IMG/VR virus record: IMGVR_UViG_3300027241_000176
Span: 1-27,478 of that record
Direction: 5' to 3' (one strand)
DNA: 27,478 nt
Source: a virus
Below the pieces are notes generated by a model that had not been told where the DNA came from, ran no database searches, and saw nothing but the letters and a program-made list of their open reading frames with translations. A program made the translations under genes and the position numbers. Position 1 is the first letter of the stretch, and each line of letters starts with the position of its first letter. Below, in pieces: positions 22,334 to 27,176 of this stretch.

Positions 22334-22379
22334 CGCTGTAAACAGTCAAAAAAACGTGTTGACAATCGGTAAATGGTAG
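22212..22379 (+). CDS. small helical protein, 55 aa
   Basis: ATG 22212 opens a frame in the +1 register to the previous gene, ending at TAG 22377-22379. Its sequence (KIKELSLDDLNYLEDLLHVE... and QIRRLLDAVNSQK) has the regular helix pattern of a real protein. Upstream GGGAGAAAAAAT offers GGGAG as a binding site. The end overlaps the -35 box of the tmRNA promoter. Confidence 0.6.
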   Translation: MVASKIKELSLDDLNYLEDLLHVELHKNYPQQSPQIRRLLDAVNSQKNVLTIGKW

Positions 22380-22389
22380 TGTATAAATA
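22359..22389 (+). promoter_or_regulatory. combined sigma70-like and late promoter of the tmRNA gene
   Basis: TTGACA at 22359-22364, a 17-base spacer and TATAAA at 22382-22387 within a perfect TATAAATA (22382-22389) plus TTATT. The tmRNA could be made both early and late. Confidence 0.75.
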
Positions 22390-22394
22390 TTATT

Positions 22395-22456
22395 GTAAAC
22401 GTTGAAGCAACGTGGACACATACTGGACTCGGGTGCGAATCCCGACATCTCCACCA
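22395..22456 (+). other. tmRNA acceptor piece
   Basis: From the expected transcript start to the encoded CCA. It holds the T-arm and the 3' acceptor strand. The T-loop reads TGCGAAT instead of TTCGAAT, an unusual change at a normally fixed position. Confidence 0.8.
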
Positions 22457-22547
22457 TAGATACACTTGAGCGGTTGGCCTAGTGCAAGTAAGAACTCGAA
22501 AGAGAATAGACTTGGGTGTATCTATGATGGGGATGAACAGGATCGAC
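22450..22547 (+). repeat. tmRNA intervening segment, tandem unit 1
   Basis: Begins TCCACCATAGATACAC and ends GGGGATGAACAGGATCGAC. ATAGATACAC and GTGTATCTAT are perfect arms that extend the acceptor stem. Inside are CAAGT/ACTTG and CTC-GAAA-GAG stems. Its ends contain a copy of the coding-piece 5' end that is followed not by the tag region but by unit 2. Confidence 0.85.
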
Positions 22548-22655
22548 TCCACCATAGATACACTGTTTAAAAAGGAACATTGTTCTGGGCATGGCCAACG
22601 AAATCTCCTATTTGAGGTTGGCAGTGTATCTTTGATGGGGATGAACAGGATCGAC
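22548..22655 (+). repeat. tmRNA intervening segment, tandem unit 2
   Basis: Same borders as unit 1: TCCACCATAGATACAC at the start and GGGGATGAACAGGATCGAC at the end. The middle differs, with a GCCAAC/GTTGGC hairpin. GTGTATCTTT has one change against unit 1. The true coding piece starts at its end (22637). Confidence 0.85.
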
Positions 22656-22806
22656 AGGTGTGAAAGTGAAGTGGAGTTTACCGTGGTGACCTACGTTATT
22701 CGGTCAAAATTCACAATTGCAAATGACAATCGTGCGCCAGCAATGGCAATTGCAGCCTAATTAGGTATGCGGCGTATGGGTTCCACGTAGCAACAGAACG
22801 GGCCCA
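22637..22806 (+). other. tmRNA coding piece
   Basis: From GGGGATG through a first pseudoknot-like region (22656-22710) and the tag frame to a GC-rich end near GGGCCCAC (22800-22807). The 3' end is an estimate. Confidence 0.8.
22719..22760 (+). other. tmRNA tag reading frame
   Basis: The resume codon GCA at 22719 starts ANDNRAPAMAIAA, ending at TAA 22758-22760. ANDN at the start and a hydrophobic residue plus AA at the end are typical of alphaproteobacterial tags. The usual L/V-AA end is I-AA here, still suited to ClpX. Confidence 0.88.
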
Positions 22807-22821
22807 CTTTAGGAAAAAAAC

Positions 22822-23016
22822 ATGACAGAAGAAACAAAACCAGAAGCAGATAATTTTGAGATTAGTCTACGAATTTTAGGTAATGAAATTATTGCAATGA
22901 AAATGAGTAGCCAGAGTAAAACCAAAAACTGGGCAGCATTTGGAATAATCTCACTAATTGTATTAATTGGCCTAGCTGATGCAGCATTGCCATTAATCCA
23001 ACAGTTTACTAACTAA
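22822..23016 (+). CDS. small tail-anchored membrane protein, 64 aa
   Basis: ATG 22822 follows AGGA by eight bases. A polar N-terminal half (DNFEISLRILGNEIIAMKMSS) with a basic KTKN stretch is followed by one helix at about residues 37-57 (WAAFGIISLIVLIGLADAAL). The N terminus is probably inside. Its stop lies in a perfect hairpin (23002-23024). Not recognised. Confidence 0.7.
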   Translation: MTEETKPEADNFEISLRILGNEIIAMKMSSQSKTKNWAAFGIISLIVLIGLADAALPLIQQFTN

Positions 23017-23024
23017 GTAAACTG
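23002..23024 (+). terminator. hairpin over a stop codon
   Basis: CAGTTTACT and AGTAAACTG are perfect 9-bp arms around AACTA, with the stop codon in the loop and right arm. No T-run follows directly. Two more short hairpins follow (GGTA-TACC at ~23041-23054 and CCAGTT-AACTGG at ~23053-23070). Confidence 0.55.
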
Positions 23025-23098
23025 CTAAGAGTATACGTAAGGTATATTTTTACCAGTTTATTAGAACTGGATTTAACACATACATACGGAGAAATAAA

Positions 23099-23407
23099 AT
23101 GTCAAATGAATGGACAGATCCAACAAAAATGCTAGAGCAGATGGCGGCTATGATGAAATCAGCAATGCCAACCGTTAAGCCAAACAAAAATGGCTATGAG
23201 ATTCGTACCAAAGTATTAGAAATGGCTCAGAACCAAGCGTGGCAAGATTATCATGCCAAATGGGCTGGTTATGAATTAGCTGTTACTAAAGAGGACGGGG
23301 AAGTTGTTACCAAGGTAGAAATGCCACAGGTGCCAGGTGCTGAAAAAGTACTAGAAGCCGCAAACAAGTTTTATGAGTTTGTAAACGGCAAAACCAACAA
23401 AGCGTAA
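23099..23407 (+). CDS. hypothetical protein, 102 aa
   Basis: ATG 23099 follows GGAG by about eight bases. A Met-rich helical start (MLEQMAAMMKSAM) is followed by a helix-rich middle with AQNQAWQDYHAKWAGYEL and an acidic strand pair (VTKEDGEVVTKVEMP). No membrane helix, no Cys. It could be a small virion or scaffold-associated protein; I do not recognise the family. Confidence 0.7.
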   Translation: MSNEWTDPTKMLEQMAAMMKSAMPTVKPNKNGYEIRTKVLEMAQNQAWQDYHAKWAGYELAVTKEDGEVVTKVEMPQVPGAEKVLEAANKFYEFVNGKTNKA

Positions 23408-23428
23408 CCCCCACGATTTGTTGCAAAA

Positions 23429-23459
23429 GTAGCACACTGTTTAAATATCAGTGTGCTAC
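23429..23459 (+). terminator. perfect 11-bp hairpin before the porin promoter
   Basis: GTAGCACACTG and CAGTGTGCTAC flank a 9-base A/T loop. No T-run follows. It may block read-through or protect the 3' end of the upstream message. Confidence 0.6.
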
Positions 23460-23463
23460 ATTC

Positions 23464-23501
23464 TTGACAGACATTAAAATATATGTTAATGTCAATAAAT
23501 A
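23464..23501 (+). promoter_or_regulatory. sigma70-like and late-type promoters of the porin gene
   Basis: TTGACA at 23464-23469, a 17-base spacer and TAATGT at 23487-23492. AATAAATA at 23494-23501 followed by TACTA would be a late-type site. Confidence 0.5.
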
Positions 23502-23567
23502 TACTAGTTGCGCCAGAGACAGAGTTGTACAGCGCAAATATATCATGAAAAACAAAAAGGAATTTTT

Positions 23568-24314
23568 ATGCGTAAACTATTAATTACCGCATCAGTAATC
23601 GCATTTGCTGGTGCTGCTCAAGCTGCTGATCTTTCAGGCAAAGTAGCAGTTGACTTCACAGAAACTAACGGCACAGTAGCCGCTACCCCATCACTATCAT
23701 TTGGCGCAGCCGCGTCTGTAGGCAACGTTTCAGTTGGACTTAAAGTAGACGGCAATGACAACGTATATGTTGATCGTTGGAAAGTTGGCACCACTCTTGG
23801 TGGCGTAGCACTTTCATATGGTGACCAAAAAGACCTCTTCCAACTTGGCGCCGGCCTTGAAAAAGTTGGCGGCGATACTCTTGCCAACCCAGCAGAGGCA
23901 GCAACCAGTCTAACTGCTGGCTTTGGCGGCGTACAGGTTCTAGTTGGTCTAACTGATGCAGCTACAGACGTAACTGATGTAGCAAATGTACAGGCAGCTG
24001 GCGTATTTGCTGGTGTAACTGTTGTTGTTGACTATAACCTTAACACTGAAGATGCAACTTTCGGTGCTGCATATGCGATCGCAGACGTAAGTCTAGCGGC
24101 AACATATGGTGACATCCTTGCTTACGAAGCAGGATACACATTTGCTGACTATGGTGTTTCAGCATACGTAAACGGCGATCAGGATGATGCATTCCAGAAC
24201 GTTGGCGCTGGTTATAAAACAACCATTGGCGGTGCAACTGTATACGCAGAAGCAAACTACAACGTAGACACTAAAGACGTCACCCCAGCGGCTGGCATTG
24301 CATTTAGTTTCTAA
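23568..24314 (+). CDS. outer-membrane porin-like beta-barrel protein
   Basis: 248 residues from ATG 23568, after AAAAAGGA; an upstream TTG at 23508 lacks support. Residues 1-19 are a Sec signal peptide (MRKLLITASVIAFAGAAQA) with an AQA-AD cleavage site. The mature part is Gly/Ala/Val/Thr-rich with alternating polar and hydrophobic residues forming many short strands, and it ends in Phe (IAFSF), the outer-membrane insertion signal. Cellular alphaproteobacterial porins look like this but are usually longer. It may change host permeability or mask a phage receptor. It has its own promoter and terminator, like a moron gene. Confidence 0.88.
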   Translation: MRKLLITASVIAFAGAAQAADLSGKVAVDFTETNGTVAATPSLSFGAAASVGNVSVGLKVDGNDNVYVDRWKVGTTLGGVALSYGDQKDLFQLGAGLEKVGGDTLANPAEAATSLTAGFGGVQVLVGLTDAATDVTDVANVQAAGVFAGVTVVVDYNLNTEDATFGAAYAIADVSLAATYGDILAYEAGYTFADYGVSAYVNGDQDDAFQNVGAGYKTTIGGATVYAEANYNVDTKDVTPAAGIAFSF

Positions 24315-24338
24315 TTTAAAATAAAAAACACAGGCACC

Positions 24339-24369
24339 AGGGGGCAGGGCAACTTGCCCCCTTATTCTT
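24339..24369 (+). terminator. intrinsic terminator after the porin gene
   Basis: AGGGGGCA and TGCCCCCT pair over 8 bp around GGGCAACT, followed by TATTCTTT. Confidence 0.8.
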
Positions 24370-24371
24370 TG

Positions 24372-24379
24372 GATAAATA
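24372..24379 (+). promoter_or_regulatory. late-type promoter GATAAATA
   Basis: GATAAATA followed by ATATT and an ATG at 24385, the same five-base spacing as at 200, 4334 and 22024. Confidence 0.6.
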
Positions 24380-24432
24380 ATATTATGTACAACTATAATA
24401 AACGATTGACAACTGAAGAAAAAGACGATACT

Positions 24433-24648
24433 ATGAGAGAACTTGTTAGAGTTATCCGTGAGAAGATTGAAGAATTGGATTCTACGGAAGAACACTCTAT
24501 TGCAATCGCAAGCGTCTTGTTAAAGTTCAGTGTAGGGGTATATAGAGGTGTGATACCAAAAGAGGAAATAGTTGACACCTTACAATATGTAGTCGCACAC
24601 ATGGAAGAAATAACACCCATGTATCCTGTAAAACGAACACTAAATTAA
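24433..24648 (+). CDS. hypothetical helical protein, 71 aa
   Basis: The frame is open from ATG 24385, but that codon would be at the transcript start; ATG 24433 gives a compact 71-residue protein (MRELVRVIREKIEEL...). If leaderless translation is used, the protein has 87 residues. It has an acidic and basic helix, then LLKFSVGVYRGVIPKEEIVDTL and an end with PMYPVKRT. No membrane helix. Not recognised. Confidence 0.6.
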   Translation: MRELVRVIREKIEELDSTEEHSIAIASVLLKFSVGVYRGVIPKEEIVDTLQYVVAHMEEITPMYPVKRTLN

Positions 24649-24671
24649 TTTGTAAAAATCAAAAAAAGTTA

Positions 24672-24700
24672 TTGACATACACGCTGATAAAAGCTATATT
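24672..24700 (+). promoter_or_regulatory. sigma70-like promoter
   Basis: TTGACA at 24672-24677, a 17-base spacer and TATATT at 24695-24700; the -10 box is the same as in the two early promoters at 730 and 1641. It serves 24727 and may read on into the tRNA cluster. Confidence 0.75.
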
Positions 24701-24726
24701 GAATACATAAGTTGGAGTAGAAGACA

Positions 24727-24948
24727 ATGATTAGCGGAATACAAGTTAACAACGTTATCCAAGAGGAATTAAATCGTACCAATGATCCACGAGTAAAGAG
24801 CGTGTTGACCAGGGTGCAGAAGCGAATACAAGATATTGAAAACGGTGATCTTAACGCCCTCATAAACGCACTTAAAGATAGTGATGAAGCTGAACGCGAA
24901 TCATTAGAGCAAAAGTGGAACTCCTCAAATATTTTCAAGGTAAAGTAA
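24727..24948 (+). CDS. hypothetical protein, 73 aa
   Basis: ATG 24727 follows TTGGAG by about ten bases. All-helical acidic protein (NNVIQEELNRTNDPRVKSVL, then LNALINALKDSDEAERESLE). No membrane segment, no Cys. It lies directly before the first tRNA fragment, only five bases away. Confidence 0.65.
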   Translation: MISGIQVNNVIQEELNRTNDPRVKSVLTRVQKRIQDIENGDLNALINALKDSDEAERESLEQKWNSSNIFKVK

Positions 24949-24953
24949 ACAGA

Positions 24954-24999
24954 GCTCGCATGGTGGAATAGGTATACTCATTAGACTTTTAAGTTAAAA
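24954..24999 (+). pseudogene. 5' half of an interrupted leucine-type tRNA
   Basis: GCTCGCA (24954-24960) followed by TGGTGGAATAGGTATACTCA has the tRNA-Leu D-arm pattern. The anticodon region (TTAGACTTTTAAGTT) does not close into a good stem and the gene breaks off here. The matching 3' half with TGCGAGT-ACCA is found at 25726-25771, beyond a homing endonuclease gene and a whole tRNA-Leu. The acceptor halves pair over seven positions. Confidence 0.65.
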
Positions 25000-25013
25000 A
25001 ATGTGTCTACTTG

Positions 25014-25021
25014 TATAAATA
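25014..25021 (+). promoter_or_regulatory. T4-type late promoter before the HNH gene
   Basis: TATAAATA, then CATAC and AAGGAG, 17 bases before ATG 25039. It gives the inserted endonuclease its own expression. Confidence 0.65.
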
Positions 25022-25038
25022 CATACAAGGAGACAATT

Positions 25039-25650
25039 ATGGACAACTTATGTGATTACGGGTGCCAAGCACCAGCAAAATATACTCTTAAAAATGGCAA
25101 GCAATGTTGTAACAAAACATATCAACAATGCCCTGCTATAAAAGAAAAGAATAGACAGGGAACAAAAAAAGCGTATATAGACGGAGTACGTAGTGTAGCA
25201 TGGACATCGGAACATCGGAAAAAGAGTTCAGACACACGCAAACAACAAGCAATCGACAATTTTCTAATAGACGGATCAACACTATCCAATCATGCTGTTA
25301 AAAACAGATTGTGTGAGTTGGGAGTACCACAGTGCTGTAAAGAGTGTGGAATAGACACTTGGAATGGGAAAACGATACCACTTGAACTAGATCATATAAA
25401 TGGTAAAAGCAAGGACAACCGTCTAGATAATCTAAGATTGCTTTGTCCCAACTGCCACAGTTTAACCGACACGTGGAGGGGCAAAAATATAAACACTGGA
25501 AAAATTAAAGTTTCTGACAATGAGTTGTTGACAGCATACGATAAAACTGCTAATATAAGACAAACATTAATAGAAGTAGGGTTAGCGCCAAAAGGCGGAA
25601 ATTATTCCAGAGTTAAAAAGTTAATAAGCGGGCGTGGCGAAATTGGTTGA
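25039..25650 (+). CDS. HNH homing endonuclease
   Basis: 203 residues from ATG 25039, after AAGGAG. Zinc cysteines lie in CCKEC (99-103) and CPNC (136-139). The HNH core is LELDHINGKSKDNRLDNL with His119, then Asn131 and His140. An N-terminal cysteine-rich part (CDYGCQAPA) may bind a second zinc. The basic C-terminal part includes a helix-turn-helix-like TANIRQTLIEVGL. Such enzymes cut alleles without the element so that it is copied in. The last seven codons and the stop read through the first 23 bases of tRNA-Leu. The gene lies between the halves of a broken tRNA. Confidence 0.9.
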   Translation: MDNLCDYGCQAPAKYTLKNGKQCCNKTYQQCPAIKEKNRQGTKKAYIDGVRSVAWTSEHRKKSSDTRKQQAIDNFLIDGSTLSNHAVKNRLCELGVPQCCKECGIDTWNGKTIPLELDHINGKSKDNRLDNLRLLCPNCHSLTDTWRGKNINTGKIKVSDNELLTAYDKTANIRQTLIEVGLAPKGGNYSRVKKLISGRGEIG

Positions 25651-25721
25651 AACGCAAAGGACTTAAAATCCTTCACAGATTAATGATCACGTTGTGGGTT
25701 CAAGTCCCACCGCCCGCACCA
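25628..25721 (+). tRNA. tRNA-Leu (anticodon UAA)
   Basis: GCGGGCG pairs with CGCCCGC (25711-25717) and ACCA is encoded. The anticodon stem AAGGA/TCCTT has the loop CTTAAAA, so the anticodon is TAA. There is a long variable arm with class II layout, and the T-arm is GTGGG-TTCAAGT-CCCAC. Its 5' part overlaps the end of the HNH gene. Confidence 0.93.
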
Positions 25722-25725
25722 AATA

Positions 25726-25771
25726 ACTCGCTGCCATGTGCGTGCCGGTTCGAGTCCAGCTGCGAGTACCA
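25726..25771 (+). pseudogene. 3' half of an interrupted leucine-type tRNA
   Basis: A variable-arm-like CGC-TGCCATGT-GCG, the T-arm GCCGG-TTCGAGT-CCAGC, then TGCGAGT (25761-25767) and ACCA. No D-arm or anticodon arm precedes it here; the partner 5' half is at 24954. Confidence 0.7.
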
Positions 25772-25784
25772 AAACTTTTTTGCT

Positions 25785-25861
25785 GACTCCTTAGCTCAGC
25801 TGGATAGAGCAAGTGACTTCTAATCACTAGGCCGAGGGTTCGAGTCCTTCAGGGGTCGCCA
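25785..25861 (+). tRNA. tRNA-Arg (anticodon UCU)
   Basis: GACTCCT/AGGGGTC acceptor, D-arm with GCTC/GAGC, anticodon stem AGTGA/TCACT with loop CTTCTAA, T-arm GAGGG-TTCGAGT-CCTTC, discriminator G and encoded CCA. It reads AGA/AGG codons, which are rare in many hosts. Confidence 0.93.
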
Positions 25862-25879
25862 AAAGAGTTTTAATGGAAG

Positions 25880-25939
25880 TGAGACTTAAAATCTGTCACA
25901 TTAGAAACGTTGTGGGTTCGAATCCCACCGCCCGTACCA
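25880..25939 (+). pseudogene. truncated tRNA-Leu copy
   Basis: ACTTAAAATC and GTTGTGGGTTC-AATCCCACCGCCCG-ACCA repeat the 3' two thirds of tRNA-Leu 25628-25721. The acceptor 5' strand and D-arm are absent, replaced by A/T-rich sequence, and the anticodon stem is imperfect. Confidence 0.75.
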
Positions 25940-25946
25940 AAATAAC

Positions 25947-26040
25947 AGTCCTATAGTTTAGCGGTAAAACACCAGGCTTATACCCTGCATCGTCTCCAGA
26001 TTAGAGAGCGTCCCCGGTTCGAATCCGGGTGGGACTACCA
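25947..26040 (+). tRNA. tRNA with anticodon UAU and long variable arm (tRNA-Ile-like)
   Basis: Acceptor AGTCCTA/TGGGACT with encoded ACCA, D-arm GTTT/AAAC, anticodon stem CAGG/CCTG with loop CTTATAC (anticodon TAT), T-arm CCCGG-TTCGAAT-CCGGG. About 20 extra bases between anticodon and T-arm form a TCTC/GAGA stem. UAU would read AUA (Ile), which bacteria mostly read with lysidine-modified CAU, and tRNA-Ile has no long variable arm. Identity is therefore uncertain. Confidence 0.75.
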
Positions 26041-26622
26041 AATTTCCCAACCATACTTCCTGTATGCAGGAACTTGGTTGCGTTTAATATCTTTAGTAAT
26101 TCCGTTTTTATGTATAGTCACTGATGTATAAGTTTTAGGAGTATTTTTCTTTGTAAGTTCCCCATTTTTATATTTTTCTGCTCTTGCCAATGCCCCTGCT
26201 TTTCCTCTAGCAGATGCTTCCTCGGATGTAATATTAAAAAATGGGTGATTATATTTGTAGTCATCGTCATTCCAACGTTCTTGCATTGTCTTAGAGATTT
26301 TTTCTCTTCTAATAAGGTTAGCGTTGCTATCTTTTTTGCAAAGACGAGGAGATGAAACAGCCTGGTTATAAAAACGGTCATTATGAACTACATCTACTTT
26401 TTTAAGGAATTTTGTTTCGTATATTCTTGCTTCTTCATACGAATTGAATACCTTGCGTTTTTTAATAATAAATCTGTCAGTGCCTGACTCTATTATAAGA
26501 CGTTTAATTATTTTTGAAGAAGTAAAGTAAGTTTCAAATAGATCAAATTTCGTAGATTTTCTAACACCGTAGTAATACTTGTCACTAACAGTATCGTATA
26601 TTGAATATACATATGCTTGCAT
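26035..26622 (-). CDS. GIY-YIG-type homing endonuclease
   Basis: 195 residues. The start MQAYVYSIYD followed by YYYGVRKS (residues 4-23) is a GIY-YIG-like pattern with YVY and YYYG. Further on are the conserved-looking RFIIKKRKVFNSYEEARIYE segment with the expected Glu and a basic C-terminal part (ASARGKAGALARAEK, then a NUMOD-like SVTIHKNGITKDIKRNQVPAYRK). It resembles T4 Seg-type mobile endonucleases. Its TAG stop (26037-26035) lies in the ACCA end of the tRNA at 25947-26040, convergent with it. Late-type promoter at 26659-26666 on the minus strand. Confidence 0.8.
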   Translation of the reverse strand: MQAYVYSIYDTVSDKYYYGVRKSTKFDLFETYFTSSKIIKRLIIESGTDRFIIKKRKVFNSYEEARIYETKFLKKVDVVHNDRFYNQAVSSPRLCKKDSNANLIRREKISKTMQERWNDDDYKYNHPFFNITSEEASARGKAGALARAEKYKNGELTKKNTPKTYTSVTIHKNGITKDIKRNQVPAYRKYGWEIW

Positions 26623-26629
26623 TTTTTAG

Positions 26630-26658
26630 TTGACACCTGCTGCTAAATTAGTTATAAG
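26630..26658 (+). promoter_or_regulatory. sigma70-like promoter of the second tRNA group
   Basis: TTGACA at 26630-26635, a 17-base spacer and TATAAG at 26653-26658, about 27 bases before the tRNA at 26685. Confidence 0.75.
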
Positions 26659-26666
26659 TATTTATA
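26659..26666 (-). promoter_or_regulatory. T4-type late promoter of the GIY-YIG gene
   Basis: On the minus strand a perfect TATAAATA followed by CTTAT, about 37 bases before ATG 26622. It interleaves with the plus-strand -10 box. Confidence 0.65.
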
Positions 26667-26684
26667 CAGAATAGAAAAAAATAC

Positions 26685-26760
26685 AGGCCTGTAGCTCAAT
26701 GGTTAGAGCTGAGCGCTCATAACGCTTAGGTTGGGGGTTCAAGTCCCTCCGGGCCTACCA
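26685..26760 (+). tRNA. tRNA with anticodon CAU, probably tRNA-Ile2
   Basis: AGGCCTG/CGGGCCT acceptor with A1-U72, D-arm GCTC/GAGC, anticodon loop CTCATAA, T-arm GGGGG-TTCAAGT-CCCTC, ACCA. The body is close to the bacterial tRNA-Ile sequence (AGGCYTGTAGCTC...GGCCTACCA), so the C is probably changed to lysidine by host TilS and the tRNA reads AUA. An elongator tRNA-Met is the alternative. Confidence 0.88.
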
Positions 26761-26766
26761 AAATAC

Positions 26767-26857
26767 GGGCGGTTGCCAGAGCGGCCGAATGGAGCGGTCT
26801 ACTAAACCGTCAGACGTGATGAGCGTCTCGTGGGTTCGAATCCCACACCGCCCGCCA
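26767..26857 (+). tRNA. tRNA-Ser with anticodon ACU
   Basis: GGGCGGT/ACCGCCC acceptor, class II variable arm (AGACG...CGTCT), T-arm GTGGG-TTCGAAT-CCCAC, discriminator G and CCA, as in tRNA-Ser. The anticodon stem CGGT/ACCG has the loop CTACTAA, so the anticodon is ACT rather than the normal GCT. An A at position 34 is very rare in bacterial tRNA-Ser. Confidence 0.88.
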
Positions 26858-26869
26858 TAAATTAACTTT

Positions 26870-27040
26870 GTTACGGGGTGACAATTACAATGGAGATTTT
26901 GTCACAACAGGCGTAAAAATGGACCCGACTAGGACCGCGATGCAACGCAATGTGTAGGACCCCCTAAGGCTGCTGGTAAAACCGTTAAATGCTTTCTCAG
27001 GCTGTGCAGATGCCGCCCGTAACAAGGTTAATACAAAAGG
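26870..27040 (+). other. gap without a clear gene, possibly a structured RNA
   Basis: GTGACAA (26878-26884) and TTGTCAC (26899-26905) form a perfect 7-bp hairpin. Repeated GGACC/GGACCCCC elements and CCGCCCG (27011-27017) could pair with parts of the neighbouring sequence. Only very short frames without binding sites occur. I do not recognise a known RNA family. Confidence 0.35.
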
Positions 27041-27047
27041 AAAAGAT

Positions 27048-27164
27048 ATGGCTTGTCGTAAACACAATTATAAAGGTAATAAACCCTGTAGAGTATGCCA
27101 AGAAGAAGGTAATAAATTTTGGTTTTGGGTTTTCATTATCCTTTTTCTAATCATAATCTTTTAA
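27048..27164 (+). CDS. 38-aa protein with Cys/His motif and a membrane helix
   Basis: ATG 27048 follows AAAGGAAAAG by about six bases; the frame ends at TAA 27162-27164. MACRKHNYKGNKPCRVC gives Cys3, His6, Cys14 and Cys17, a possible metal site. Residues 24-38 (FWFWVFIILFLIIIF) form a hydrophobic C-terminal helix. It would be a tail-anchored metal-binding micro-protein. The frame is open upstream to about 26963 without another start. Confidence 0.6.
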   Translation: MACRKHNYKGNKPCRVCQEEGNKFWFWVFIILFLIIIF

Positions 27165-27176
27165 CTAAATAAGTTT

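Larger units (their letters stand above)
22395..22806 (+). ncRNA. ssrA: circularly permuted two-piece tmRNA
   Basis: The order is acceptor half, intervening segment, coding half, as in Alphaproteobacteria. The acceptor half ends CATCTCC-ACCA (22446-22456) with a T-arm TCGGG-TGCGAAT-CCCGA. The coding half starts GGGGATG (22637-22643), which pairs with CATCTCC over seven pairs, including the third-pair G-U that alanyl-tRNA synthetase needs. AACAGGATCGACAGG is the usual D-like region of tmRNA. The tag frame at 22719-22760 encodes ANDNRAPAMAIAA and a stop. tmRNA with SmpB frees stalled ribosomes and tags the product for ClpXP. The exact ends of the two pieces are estimates. The intervening part is enlarged by a tandem duplication. 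Confidence 0.93.

Noticed and set aside
22450-22655. CRISPR-like repeat
   Set aside because: Only two units with paired arms and tmRNA ends; no spacer array and no cas genes.
22482-22760. 92-codon open frame over the tmRNA
   Set aside because: It merely reads through the intervening segments and the tag frame of the tmRNA; no binding site, and its end is the tag stop.
24040-24392. Minus-strand frames within the porin gene
   Set aside because: Shadows of a strongly coding plus strand; no binding sites or family features.
24954-25771. Group I intron in a tRNA-Leu
   Set aside because: The insert holds a complete tRNA next to the HNH gene and leaves too little sequence for an intron core; I see no P, Q, R or S elements.
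27013-27030. CCCGTAACAAGGTTAAT similar to the 3' region of 16S rRNA
   Set aside because: Only about ten bases match and the surrounding sequence does not; probably chance.
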